Source: Astur gentilis (Eukaryota; Chordata; Aves; Accipitriformes; Accipitridae). Taken from it: a stretch of 64,000 bases of DNA. Position numbers and translations under genes: made by a program. Below, in pieces: positions 36,642-50,328 of this stretch; positions within the stretch are counted from its first letter, which is position 1; each line of letters starts with the position of its first letter. A model generated the notes under the pieces. The model made no database searches. It was not told the DNA's origin and was given only the letters and a program-made list of their open reading frames with translations. The DNA is taken from NCBI RefSeq assembly GCF_929443795.1, contig NC_064880.1, positions 47,446,105 through 47,510,104 on the forward strand, written 5' to 3'.

Positions 36642-39600
36642 CTAAAGGAAAGAAAATATTATTTAGAATCACTTTAAATCTTTTCTGTATCCTTTCTTCT
36701 CTTGTCTGAGAGCTACAAAACTAGTTTCAACACATAGGCTTAGTTTTAACCAGTTCCCACTAAAATGACCTGACCGACACTTAAGAAAAAGGTCTACAAG
36801 AAATGCCTTGTGCTGCAGAAAATGATTGTTAGGTCACTCGAGAGATGCTTTTCTTTCTTCCAAAACTGTAACATGGCAGACCTTGGCATAGCATTCAGAA
36901 ACAGTCTGTTTATGAAACATGTTGCATTTCAAATGCAGTTTTGAGTAAAAATACGTTGCAACCACAATTTCAAACTCAGAAAACTTTATATGTCTCAAAG
37001 TGGTCCTTGCTCCAGCAAGGCACAAAAGTCCACCTGAAGTGGCTGACAGCACAATATGCAGGCCCATCCAGACTTATTCACTGCCATCTTTTTGACAAAA
37101 AGCCTAAGGGTAATTCACACAGCCCCAAGAAATGCTTCAAATTCCATCAGATCAGTGATTTCCAATGGAAAAAGCATTAGCAGGCAAAATTTTGACTGCA
37201 TACTGCCTCTAAAAAATAAGAGAGACTTTAAAAATGGGCTAACATCTAGAAAAAACCTGTAATTTTTATAATTTTACTCCATGCATCCTAATTCTATCAT
37301 CTCACAGTTCCCAATTCTAAGAGGTACTGTGCAAGGAAAAATACCTTTCAAGTAGCCCAGAGGAATACCAGGAAAGAAGCAGGCAGTAACAGAAGAGGCC
37401 ATCACCTAGAGATGGGACTTCATCAAAGCACAACTCTGACAAGCTAACAGCAACACTAAAACTATGTCAAGCTCTCGACCACTGAGCAGCTCTAGGCTTC
37501 TTGCTATGTTTTGTAGCCTGTTGAGTGAGAACAGGACTAAATGAACCTGTGCTCCCTATACAAAATGCACAGCACTCTAGTTCCAATATTAAGAGGGCTT
37601 GGAATAAAGCCTAAAAGAACTAATTTTACTATTCTTATGAATAGTTATCAGCTAACTTGCTAAGAAAAATATTTTTTTTGTAAAAATAAAAATACATGCA
37701 CTAAGAAGAAAAAAAAAAAAAGACTCATCAACAAATTTGTCAATCTTAGGCTGACAAACACAGTATCTAATTTTCAGTATTCCAGTATTCATTAGAACAG
37801 CTTGGCAGAACAGAGCTGCTATGGTTTGACTGTTCTTTTCAGTAACAGCAAGCTGCAGTTCTGTGACACTTATCTGGATAAACAGAAATTAAAACCTTGG
37901 AAAAAATAACCCTTTTCTTATTGATCTAAGACCTAGCTATGGCCACGAACATGCCGGATATCACATATATTTGGACTTTATAATTACAGTTGGCCAAAAC
38001 AGAAAGAAAAGTCATCAAGTTCATTTCCAGATTCCCATTTTCTCAAAGCTGAAGAGAATTGAAACAGTACAGATTTACATGTGCCTTTCATTGTTAAATC
38101 ATGATTTCCCATACTTCATCTCCTAGGTGAAAAAAAGAGGCTATATTTCTTGGTCAGACTTGCCAGGCAAGAGCTACACTTGACAAGCTGACACTAGCTT
38201 GCAGTGATCCAGGTGCAAATTCGAACACCTCACTGGATAATAATATATTACCTCTCAAATTTTCATTGTGTGACTCCTTAGCGGCATACGGTTTCAAAAA
38301 CTGCAGAAGTAGCATCAAAAAAACCCACATGGGCATTCACACATGCACACAAGCTTGCAATGTTCCCGTCATTACTGCTTTCATATGATACAGTTCAAAG
38401 CCACACTTTTACTCCCACTTCTATTTCTAGCCTGCCTCTGTAGTGGAATTAGCTCCTCAGTTTTTACTGAAATGCCAGCTTTTCCCCCCAATCTAATCCA
38501 GACGTAAAACAAATTAAGTCTACGGTTCCCTTTAAAATGAATATACAAATTCTACAGGTGATGAAGTGCATAGAGATAGCCACATCTTTAGAATGATTTA
38601 GGGGACATATTTGGTGTATTTAAAGCATAAGGTCTTTAGCAAGAGAACTGTATTTTTATGTATTCTACCACAATGAATATCCACAGCACTACCACACAAT
38701 CTGTTTGGCCTCAACTGTCTGAAACAGTAATGAAAAACAAGTATTAACTAAGAGTGCCACAACTCTGCCTAAACCTTTTTGCTAGCTAGTGAATTTGACT
38801 GGAGGAAAGATTTTCCAAGGACTAGTACCTTAAAATACTAACTTGTAGTGGTAAAAGGCTGTAACAAAAGTAGTAATGACCTTTTAATCACTGGAAAGAT
38901 ATATTTTTATATTATTTATTTACATATGGGTTTTCTAATGGGAAAAACCCATTTGTCATCCTTTCAGAGTCAAATAAGAACATTAAAGCACCTTCAGCCC
39001 TGACTCAAGCACATTAATACTTCCAGCTGACAAGTACAGCCATAAAGATCACCAGTAAGTCAGCCCAGCTTATATGGGATGTTTGTCCATAAGTCTAGGC
39101 TCTATGGCAGAGAAAGCAACTGTAGTATTGGCTTACAGGGTATCAACCAATACAGGTTGCCACAGACTGAACACATACTCTAAAGACAACAACTGGCTTC
39201 CGTTCTAGGCACCGAAGCTGAAAGGACTTTTAGGGAAGTACTTCTCAGTACCCAAGAACTTGAGACCCATGGGCAAAGGAATAACCATGGTCCTTCTGCT
39301 TCCAGTATCACTGCTGTTCTCCAGGAGCAATGTACGGCACTGCAGAAATGGATCATAGAGCTTTTGCTGAACCCTCACCTGCCTTCTTCTCAATACACAT
39401 TTTCAGTTATTCCCAGATGAACCTCTGATGTAAAAAAATCCAAAGATTCCTAATCTGCATATTGAATCAGTACGATGGTGGGAAACAAGCAATGAGGAAA
39501 GAACAGATCAGGCAGCTTAAAAATCCTGTGGAGCCACCTTATACATTCAGCAGCTATGCTGCCGTGACAGTGGGAACCTGCTTTTAGCTATTTTATTGGC

Positions 39601-42049
39601 TAAATTAGACAGCATTTTATTACCTCCACAATAAAGCAGATAATCCTAATGCATTTTCCTGACATTTGTAAACGGAACTTGCAAGCAGTTAGAAACTAAA
39701 AATAGAGCCAGCACAGTAAGCCACATCTACCGCTGCCTCCACCTGCACAGCGACAATTTGTGAAGTCTGCCCACCTATAGGTCAGATTTTCCTGTAATTC
39801 CTTCAACCCTTTGAAACTGATTCCAAATAAAGAAAAATACCCCCTTTCCCACACATTCTACCCTCAGCAAGATAAAGGGTTTATTCGTTTCCATGTGCCT
39901 CAGAAAAGTCATATGACTAGGGCCCTAACCCTACAAAATCATCCCAATTTAACCCTTCAGCCATATAGTCTCCCACCAGTTTTTGCCAGGTTTAATCCAT
40001 CTAAAATGTGTTCCTGGAGAGCAAGGACCCCACAGCGACCCTGGGCCTCTCATTTCCTTCTTTGCATTGGGAGAGGACCCTCGTACCTTTTTCCACAAAT
40101 ACAGGAGACAAGAAAGAGTACAAGAAATTAACTCTGCCTCCAGTTCTCCCAAACAGAAATCTTTGGGATGAGTCTGGCTACAAATGAGAGGTGGTACACA
40201 CAAACAGCTCCTCCACCTCTCATAAAAATCTCCTCTTGCCTACTCAGAGAGGGGAAAACTACTTTTAGGAAGCTGCTCTTGATGGGACAATCACTGCATC
40301 ATGTTTGCTTTGAAATTAATCTTTTTGAAAGACACACCTGGATGCCAGCACATGAAATATCATGGCTTCAAAGCACATGACCTGCACTTAGCAGAAATCA
40401 GGCAGGCAATTTGAACAGCACTGAAAGTGTTGAGTTTATTTCTATATATATTACCATGCATATCTTGCAGGTTGTACAGAGTCACAAGCAAGAAGAACTG
40501 GAAATTGTGCTGAATCAGAATTGAAGCCGAAATAGTGTCTGTTCTCATTGCCCAGTGTTGGTAAAACATCAAAAACTAGTGTTACAATAAATATTTCTAA
40601 ATAAATCCATTCTAAGCAGAGAAAACCAAATGAGTAATTCTTTCTAAAAATCCCTCGCAACAACTGAAGGCAAAGAACAGACATGATTCTGATACTATTA
40701 ATACTTGTAAAAAAAATGCTACCGACCAGACCAACAGGTAAACATATATTTTCCCAGGCACCTTCTCCCCTCCCTGAAATTCTAGTAGAGCAAAATTTAA
40801 GGATTTTTATGCACATGCCCAAGATTTCTGCAATCAGCACAGTAGCTACAAATGGCTGCTAAACATCCAATCTCTCAGACATAAGTCTGCCAGACATCTA
40901 ATCTACATGGGCAGATCCAGTGCTATCCATCAGCATCATCTTCCTACACCCATATTTCAACCCCAAAGTCATTGGCAAAACTGTACCAACCCTATCTATA
41001 CAAAATCTTCAGCTCATTTTCCCCAGCTTATAATTGCATCAACATGGTAAAGACCCTTATTTCTGGGCAATACCATTATACTGTTATGTATGTATCTACC
41101 AAGTGGAAGCATAAGTTTAATGTATATTAAACCTGGATCTTAAGTTCTCATTAGAATTTATGACCAATTTCTAAAGAAGTCCCTAAAAGGGTTCATTTTT
41201 CCCACGTGACTGAAAGGTGTCATAGTGACTTTGTGCAGAACAAACTGCAGCAGAATACTAGGAGACTTCTGTCCTTGTGAAAGGCTCAGCTGTGGGATAT
41301 GACTCAGTGAATTGGGCTCTAAAGGAGCCAGACAGGTCCTCAGCTCTGCCACTGCCTGCGGCATGACTGTTAGGCCAAGAAACTACTCTTCTCAAGCTTT
41401 TTGTTTTCTCAGTTTCTGGTTTTTTGTACAAATTCTACACACTTCAGAGCAGCAACTGTATCTTCCACAGTCTGTCTCTACTATCCCCTGGACTACAGAC
41501 AAGGCTGGAACTTTTTGCTTCTAAATGTGTACAAAGGCAACAGTGCTAAGGAACCTAAGATTTACTACTCCTTTCCTTCAAAAAGAAAGTGCAATCCCAC
41601 CAAAACTATTAATCAGCCTTACCTTTTCCTCCATTTTTTAAAGGGACTGAGATCCTTGACATAAATGAGTGCCTCTATCTACTATTTAGTAACAATTTAC
41701 CTTATTTCTTCCATAACAAAAAAATCCTCAAGGTATCCTAAAAATCTTTGCAGATTGAGTCTGGTACCAAATTCTGCTATTGGTAGTGGAAAAGCTTTCC
41801 AAGAATATCTTTCTTTCCTCATCTATTACTCAGTTAATATTTGTTTGTTTTCATCTATTGCAATGGTCAAATCTTTAGTAGCTGCAAACTTTTGTAACTT
41901 CATTTACTTCAGTGAACTACAACAGTGTATATCAGTTGAAGATTTTCCTCATTTCTTATTACAGAAACAGTAGAATTTCAGGGCTTTGTACAAAAGTTTT
42001 CCTTTGAGTTTAATCCAAACAATTCTTTCCAGTTTGCTGACATGTTAGC

Positions 42050-42083
42050 AAAAAAAAAAAAAAAAAAAAAGAAAAGGAAAAAA
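42050..42083. repeat. Poly(A) run, 21 nt plus interrupted A-rich tail
   Basis: Twenty-one A, then gaaaaggaaaaaa. Low-complexity; no source element is recognisable next to it. Confidence 0.85.
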
Positions 42084-44407
42084 ATTTTTTACTATTATTA
42101 CCATCATCTCTGACTTCAGGATTTTCTATCTTAAATCATTCATTTTTCAATGTTTCAACTTCAGAATTTTTAAAAAACTTGGGTTTTGTGGTTCTTGCAA
42201 AGAATTAAATGTCAATTCTCCCTTAATTTCCTTTGTTTACATGTTTTCTGATTGTATTTGTCTTGTGGTTGCATGAGTGCCTCAAGGTGAAAGATCAGAA
42301 ATCTTCCATTTCAGGGGTTAAATATTCACAGTACTAGCTTTCACACAGGCAGCACAGATGCAGTTCTCCCACACTGATCATTCACTATACCATGGTGCTC
42401 ACCAATAGTAGCAATCTCAAAGAACAGCAAAGCAGTCCAGTCCTAAAGCTTACTCAGTCTCCTGATTCTCTTCTGTTTAATTTGCTTTCATCTTCCCATT
42501 TACTACCGAAAGAGCACCCATGCCTCCACTAGCATTTCCCTCAAATGAACAGAAGAGACTGGGCAACTGAGCAGGACTGCACAATCCTGAACTATGAAAC
42601 AATCCTACTACAAAAATCAAGGTATAACTTATCGAATGATGAAAAAATTATCCATGTGGAGAAAAGAGTGAAACAGCTTTTTCTACAATACACAGTAGGC
42701 AGCCCCCAACAGCATACCAGTATAAAAAAAAAACACTGAAAGACAGAGACACATACCCACTGAAGGTAAATCCATTCCGGATTTCAGAAAAAAATAACAT
42801 CTGGGCTCTCTTTTAACAGCTGCTGAAATATCTTCTATATACAACAAGCCTTCACTGCCACCCTTCAGTGAGTGTAACACTAAAAAACGGTCAGCCAGCT
42901 ATACAAAAGTAGTCAATTTTCTATGTCACTCTTTCCAGCATAGCTAGAGATGAACACAAGAAACCATTTGTTTAGGAAAAACTTTTTGTAAAACCAGAAA
43001 TCAGGGAACTCCAATAAGGCAGAGTTAACAGCAATTTCCAGGGTTGCTCAAAAAGTCCACGCAGGGGTAATATTACAGTATGTGCAAGCACTGTGCAGCG
43101 CAGTGCACTGCAGTGCTGGTTCTGGGAGAAAGCAGGGCCCCTCCTGTCCAGCATCCCACTGCTTCACACACTCCCGTGCTTCCTTTCTCAGGTGCCAACC
43201 TTCTGTTTTCAAACAAGATCATCTCAAAAAAGAATGCAAATAAATCAGAGCAGAGGAGGAGTGGTATTTTTGGTTAGTTTGGTCTTTCCAGGGGGCAGGA
43301 ACTACAAGAGGGCCCATATGTTATAGCTCCAGTTGAGCTTTATCTGGATACTAAGTGCATACGTTTGCATTTAAGAGCAGGAATAATAAAACTTGAAGGT
43401 CTAAAAGAAACATACTAGTTTTCCTTCCAGGTACATGATGCAAACTCTTTGCAGTTGAATATACAGGTGCATAGTTTAATCTGTTATATTTCAAATGGAG
43501 TCACTTGAACCACCCAAAATAACTCAGTTCAATGACATTAAAACACATTTCCTTTTAATGAAACTATGTATTATTAATGTTCCAAGTCCAAATATAACAA
43601 CTGAAATGGTCTAGAATGTTGCAAGTGACCATAACTGCACATTTACCAGAGAAGCTTTCACAGCTCATACCTACAATCCACAGGCTTTGTAATTTCAAGC
43701 CTGAAACTAGCTTCCAAAACCAAAGAAAGCAGTTTGGCCCTGGACAGGGACAACGAGTGGTACCTTGGCTACAAAAGCCACAAACAACCAGCAATGCTGA
43801 CTGATATCACACACAGTCAACAGCTGTTTCTAAAGCCCTGAGGCCAAGAGTTGTAACTCACGCCATCCAAATGAAAGTTTTGTAGATTTAATGACCTAGG
43901 AGACTCTCTAAAGGCAAAATTTCTCTCTGGAATGTTTCATACACCTTTTGTGTTTTACTGACTGGAGGCAAAGCTAGCAGAGAAGTATTCAGGTTCTAAA
44001 CAGCATAAAGAATTTATTCTTGGGAGTTTGGCCAGTTGCTTTAAAGCAGGTTTTACCTAAGTTAACAGAAGAAGCCAGAAGACTGAGGTGAAGGTTTGTA
44101 AATGCTTGTCTGACTTAAATGGGTTTCTGGAAGCTTCACAGAGATCCAGAGAACTCATATTTTATACACGTATCCCCAAACCTGTAACAGCTTGGAGATA
44201 GCCTAAACGTTTTTACCAGTCATTGAAGGTTTTGAAGAGCTGAAATATGGCCATTATTCTCAGGTTCTGCTAAGTTCCTATCCTGTGGTCACACTAGAAA
44301 GATTGAGAGATCCTTTCAAAAAGATAATTAACGAATGATATCGTACACAAGCTACAGCTCAGATATATTAACATAGAATTTACATGCACGGATTCATGCT
44401 AACTGCG

Positions 44408-44447
44408 GCACAACCAACAATAAATATATGAATATTGTTGGTTGTGC
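44408..44447. repeat. Perfect 15-bp inverted repeat (hairpin)
   Basis: The left arm gcacaaccaacaata (44408-44422) and right arm tattgttggttgtgc (44433-44447) are exact reverse complements around a 10-nt AT-rich loop. A perfect 15-bp stem is unusual among the surrounding sequence. No target-site duplication, TIR family or gene is attached. It could be the core of a small MITE, a mutational palindrome or a structured RNA in the TMEM163 pre-mRNA. Pairing stops at the next base on each side, so it is short for a miRNA precursor. Confidence 0.85.
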
Positions 44448-46989
44448 TATGTATTGTGCTAGGTATTGGTGTCTATATGAAAAAATCATTGTTAATTAGC
44501 TTTTATTTGGAACATAAGCACATTTAAAAGAACATAACCAGTAAGAACTGCATCCCCCTGCTCTGGATAAGGTTATTTGTCTCCATTACTGAAAAGAAGC
44601 CTAGTGGTTTAATTTTAAAAAGATGCTTAACTTGAAGTTTGCCAAATTTAGACTAAATGAAATATATCAGAAAAGCCCAAATGCCAAACCTCCAGATTCA
44701 GCACCTCCTCCACCCCCCCGCCCCATTTTTTATGCTACTATTTCAAACTTCACTTGATCCTGAATTGCATTTTCAATGGTTGTGGTATAGCAGGCATCAA
44801 GAGCATTAAAACAAATCATCAATGCTGCTGTTAAAAAAAACTAAGCAAAGTCCATTTTGAAAGTACTTCTGAGAAACATAAATAACTGTCCAACATTGTA
44901 AAACCTAATTCTCAGCTAGCTACAAAGATTCAAACCACAGGCATCATGGTGCACACCAACAGTATTTCATCGGTTGATACTTCAGGTTCAAAATCCTCAC
45001 ACCAGCAGACAAACATAACACAGCTTTAAATACCTAGAATCATACTATAGTATAACCTCTACTCCATGTAAACTGGTTGACATGGAGAATTTAGATCAAG
45101 AGAGGATTTAGTTAGCTTTGCCACATATCATATTTCTTTCTACAAGTATTCCACCAACTAGCCCATACCTTAAATATAGTTCTTAAATAAGATAAGGGGA
45201 AAAATGAAGAAAAAAAACCCAACAAAACTATCTGTGGTTTAAGTGCAGTCAAGGTGGATTCTTCTTGGTGTTCTTTAAACTTAGAGGAAAGAAACACATT
45301 TCAGCCATTGTAAGCATTTAAAACCAGTCCACAAAAGCACTGGCTAAATTCTCACTTTTCCATATTAACTGTAAGAACCCTTTCTTAGTATCTGCTATTC
45401 ACAATACAACACAGATGAATTTTCTAGGTCTAAAGAAATACAGACCTGCCAGATAATAAAATTTTCACTGGAGTTGCATGTGAACTTCAAAATACAAATT
45501 TTTGACGAAAGGTCTTTTTTTTCCTAGAATTTCAGTAAAATTTTAAGCAGCGCAATGGATGCAGCAATGAATTGCAAAATTTTGTATTTACCATATAAAG
45601 TTTTCCAAATAAATTAGAATCTATTTTATTTCATTTGATGGATTTTAACTTTTTCATTCAGCATGAGTGTGGAGAGTTATATTTTTGAGGTCATTATAGG
45701 CATATAACTACATTTACAACTACCTCAAAAAATAAGTCAAACCAAACAATTACAGTAGTCTCTCTATTTCACAGATAAGGAAACAGAAGTGGATCAGGGA
45801 TCTTAGAAGATATTTGAAGATTAGGGATCCAGAATAAGTTTAATAGCCAAAACAACTGGACTCTGAAGAGAGAGTATAATTGTTTGGAAAGGCAGCTAGG
45901 TCTGGGTAGTTGGCACAGTCTCACACATCATACTGTCTTAATAAGTAACTTTTGACAAAACCCTTAAACATACGCTTTTTTAGGATTCCTATATATAAAA
46001 TGGGATGAAAGTACTTCCACACTTCAGGATGTTATACACAGAGAAAATCATTTCACCATATGGAAGCATCTAGTAATTCTGCAAAGAGTGACAGCAGGCA
46101 CCATGAATATCTTATCCATTTGAATAAGCTGTTTGGTATTATGATCTGCCTTTTATGATAGTTCACATTCTGAAAGCACTGCCTTAACTTTTAGAAATGC
46201 AAACTTTAACTATGGAAAATGATAACCCAATTAGAAATTATCTGCGTGATCTTTATGGCATTCCCACAGCTTAACAGTTGTAAGATACTCTATTTTTATA
46301 CTAGAAGTATTTCAACAGACTTCCTTTTATACAGAAATATAGCAGTACTTCAGAAGTGTATCAAGTGCTGAAAAAACATCCATACTGAAAATAATTTTGT
46401 ATTGCCCTTTAACTTGCATTAGTATAATGTAATTTTAATTCTTGAAACTGATGTGACTAGTCGTCCCCCATCAATGGGTTCTTACAAACTCAGTTTTGTC
46501 CTGCTGAAACCTCTAGAACACAAATGCAGTGAGACCCATGAATACAAAGGTGACTATTTTAAGCATCCTTCATTTTAGACACCTTTGAAAGGTTCTGAAT
46601 TTGGAACACAGAAAAATGAGTCCAAAATTGTCAGTTGGACACCCAATAATGAAGACACCCAAAATAATTATGAGAAAGAGCTATTAAAAAACACATTCAA
46701 ACTCAGGTAAATAAGAACATACAGACAGACTGATTTTTTTTTTAAACAATTTCTAGTGTAATGATTTATCTGTGTTCTATTTTTTTGCAAAAAATCACAC
46801 AAATGCAACAGGAAATCTGTCAGAAGGAATGAAGGTAAAATAAGATATTTGCCTGCCACTTTCCATGGTATTTTCGTCTGGTTCCTCCCTCAACTAACAG
46901 GTGGTTAAGTCCTGCAATGCTGTTCTTGAGGAGAATAAACAGAATTCGAATAAATTCTCTGCAAATACACATTTGTGATTTAGAAATCT

Positions 46990-47216
46990 AAGACTGCTAC
47001 CCCAGCTGGAGCCCATCCGTGACTGATCCTGGTTCAACAGATCCTGGAACAAGGAACGGCCGCTCTAACCTGGAAGCCAGAGGGCACAGATCACGATCCC
47101 ACGCAGACCTGCCCCACACAGTGGTACAGCAGGCTGCTTCTCTGGAACCAACTGTTCTCTCTGTACATGGATCGGTGCCTGCCCCAGCACCTCCTACACC
47201 AGCCAATGACTAATGG
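46990..47216. other. GC-rich island of unknown nature
   Basis: About 220 bp of visibly higher GC with several CpGs in AT-rich surroundings. It is open on both strands (64 codons plus, 69 codons minus), but neither translation resembles a known protein and no splice-flanked exon frame stands out. It could be a decayed LTR, a retrocopy fragment or a regulatory patch. Confidence 0.4.
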
Positions 47217-48627
47217 CACAACTGAGTCCCTCTATCGTCATTGGGAATGACACAAGAGAGGAGCGTAATAATGCAAAGATTGACACATTTTCCTTATCAT
47301 AATAAATAAAATTTAAAAAAGAAAAAAGGAGGCTTATATTCATTTCTCTATGCCTGGCTTTCCTGAACACGCAAAAAATGGAACATGGTACGTGAAGACA
47401 AGACCAGAAGAAATTCACATTCGTGACATTTAGTCTCATATTAAATGTTTATTCTCTAAGCATTTTAATGACCTTAGAAATATGAAAACCAGGGAAGATT
47501 TGAACTGAAAAGCTTTGGTCATTGAAAAATAATTAGTCATCTTCACAGACTTTTTCATCATCCCTATCAATTTCAGAGACAAGACACATATCACGATACC
47601 CCCCCATTTTAATGAGATGGCTAGTGAGCTGCTCCAGAACCAAAACAAACTGCCAAATACAATCAAGCAGGCTGCCAGAATATAGCACAATATTACAGAG
47701 ATTTTCTTTTTACAAAGTGGGATTAAGAATGCAAACCATCCCAAACACCTCAGTGAATTAGTGGAGAAACTTTAAAACCTGACTTTACATACACATTTAA
47801 AAAACGGAATTCCAATTTAAAGTTGCTTTTTGGTGTAAAAGGTTTTAGATACCACAAATGAGTGTGGGAGAGGACATCCTATCAGACTTCTCCAGCTGTA
47901 GACATGCAGCCCGTTTTACTATGTAGGAGCCTGAAGGCCTGTTCTCAGAGGTATATTAGGCACAGAGCATGTCATGCTAAGGACACCCTGATGTACCACT
48001 AGACAGGAAATTAGCTATTCCATACCCCATTAAATCCTTCCATTTAATCTTCAATTTTAACAAGCGAAGGTTTCAGTTCCTTCTATTTATCATCTTAAAC
48101 TTGCAAAAGTCTCACAGGGGCACTCCCACACTCTAAGAGGCTGCAGTTTTAAAAATGCAAAATCACTTGCAGTCCCTTTACTGGTCTATATGTTCAAGAA
48201 TTCCTGTATGTGGGATATTTGACAAAGCACTAAAATTCAAACACAGAAGAATTATACTGGAATAAAGTAATATTTATTTTGGAACTGAGGGTAAATTGGG
48301 AAAACTGTCACAATTTTACACAATAAATTTTACTGGTCAATTCTGCTAATAAACCTAAAAGAATGCCCAAACAACTATAGTAGTTCTGAATCAGCAAGTA
48401 TTTTCATAATTTAATTTTATTTCAGTACTGTCCTATCAACATTTATTTACATTCACTGTATTGTCAGATAGTTCGTGGCAGTTTATCACCTATTCTTACA
48501 CTATAAACTCATTTCTATGGTCAGATAACTGGGAAGCAAGAGATGACTGAAAATGTTACCTTGTTGTTTATTCAGTTAGACCAACGTGTGGATTTTTATC
48601 ACCTATTTCAGTATAATGTATCATGGG

Positions 48628-48778
48628 TTCTGATCAAAGTGACATTTAACTTACATTCCTATCTCTATTAAGGAAGATTATTTTATTTTCACAAAATAGT
48701 TAAATAGTCCAGGCAACTGCAAGTAAAATGTACTGATAAAGAAGGGAGGAAATTGCAAGCTTATGTATTGCTATTCAC
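48628..48778 (+). repeat. Old dispersed repeat, copy 1
   Basis: Aligns by eye with 50185-50328 over about 145 bp in the same orientation. Shared anchors are ttctgatcaaa, atagtccagg, aaaatgt, caggagga or gggagga, and attgctatt. Divergence is substantial, so the repeat is old. The family is not recognised. Confidence 0.55.
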
Positions 48779-50184
48779 TGTGTGTAAGCAAACTGATGAA
48801 CATAATGACTTCTACCCAAGTCAACAGGGCTATGAGGGACAAAAAGACGTTTGCTCACAAAATAAATGATGAAACTAGGATCTAATATGTATAAAGCCAT
48901 TTATTTGAGTCCTCTAAGCACAGAGGAAATGACATCTGCTGATCGCTTCTTAAAAAGGCCATTTTGCAAGCCCAAAAGAGAAGGTAGGAAGCCATACAAG
49001 TATAACTCTTTAGACAGGCACTCCCTACAGCTCTTATTCTACAAAAGCTATCCACTCTTAGTTTTATTTTAGCACCAAGTTTAATGGAAGGCATGTTGGT
49101 TCATTCTTGTATAATAATTTTACTCTTTTCTATTCCCAAATACACTTTAAAGTGCGCATGTCCAGAAGATTCTTTCTTCGCTGGACCTTATTTGCCCATG
49201 CTTTTATAACTAAAAGATATTTTATGTGTTTTGTTGGCAGGATTTCAGCTGAACAACTAAAAGATAGCAGACTCTTTCTTTACTTCTCATATGGCTGCCA
49301 GAATGTAAAGAAATCTTAAAGTGTGAACTGGATTATTAATGCTCCTATAATACAGATCACCAAGCAATGAAAATTCACCCTTCTTATGCAAATTTAATTA
49401 AACATCCCAAGTTCTGAAAACAGACAATTCTGATAAATAAATCAAAAGTCAGGAAGAAGGAAAAAAAAAAAGGAAATCCTCTGTGTTATCTTTTTTTATC
49501 TTTCTAGGCTGAAATATAAACAAACCTTCCAGGGAAAGAAATCAACTGTCTGATAGCTCTCTGTTGAATTTAACTGTAGGAAGGAATTGCAAGCCCTTCA
49601 GACAAATCTCTTCCTCAGACGTGCTAATCTTAACAATCTATTGCTAAGGGACACAGTAAAGCAGCCTGTCATCAATCCTACTTCAGGGTTGTAATATGGA
49701 GATGCTCTGCTAGCAAGGATGACACACACTGTACACACAAAACAGCACTGCAGTAGGCTTAGTATAACCACTCAAGAGCAAACCCCATATATTAAGTTAG
49801 CTGTGGGCTCTAAGTCATTTAGTTAAAATTACAATGAAATATGAGTCTTAATAACAAATTCCCTTCATTCTGGGGTTTTAAATTAAGCTTTGGTAGTAGC
49901 TTTTTAAATGCAATAATTCTAAATAAACCTTTTTGGAAACATGAAATGGTGATTTTCTAACAAAAACATTTTAAAACTGCTAGTTTTCTTGCAGTTGCAC
50001 AGTCTTGACAACAGGTAGCAGTAGGAAATCCTACTCAGCAATTCACAAGACCAGGAAGATTGTAACAGCTTCCCTGACGGATGCAGTTCTAAAACTAAAA
50101 GAAAAACCAGCAAACGATTGACACATCACACTACTTTGCATCTGTCCAATTTTAGAGTTATTGGCTTGACACATCTACTGCTAA

Positions 50185-50328
50185 TTCTGATCAAAATAAC
50201 AGAAAACTTCCAATCCTGTCTCTGTGAGATAAGTTTAATTTATTTGGACAAAAAATAGTCCAGGTAACACCAGGAAAAATGTGATGATGAGACAGGAGGA
50301 TATTACAAAGTTGTACATTGCTATTTAC
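50185..50328 (+). repeat. Old dispersed repeat, copy 2
   Basis: Partner of 48628-48778 with the same order and spacing of anchor blocks and small indels. It is either a member of an unrecognised ancient family or an old local duplication. Confidence 0.55.

Noticed and set aside
38926..38952. 9-bp inverted repeat (atgggtttt and aaaacccat)
   Set aside because: Short enough to be expected by chance in a window of this size.
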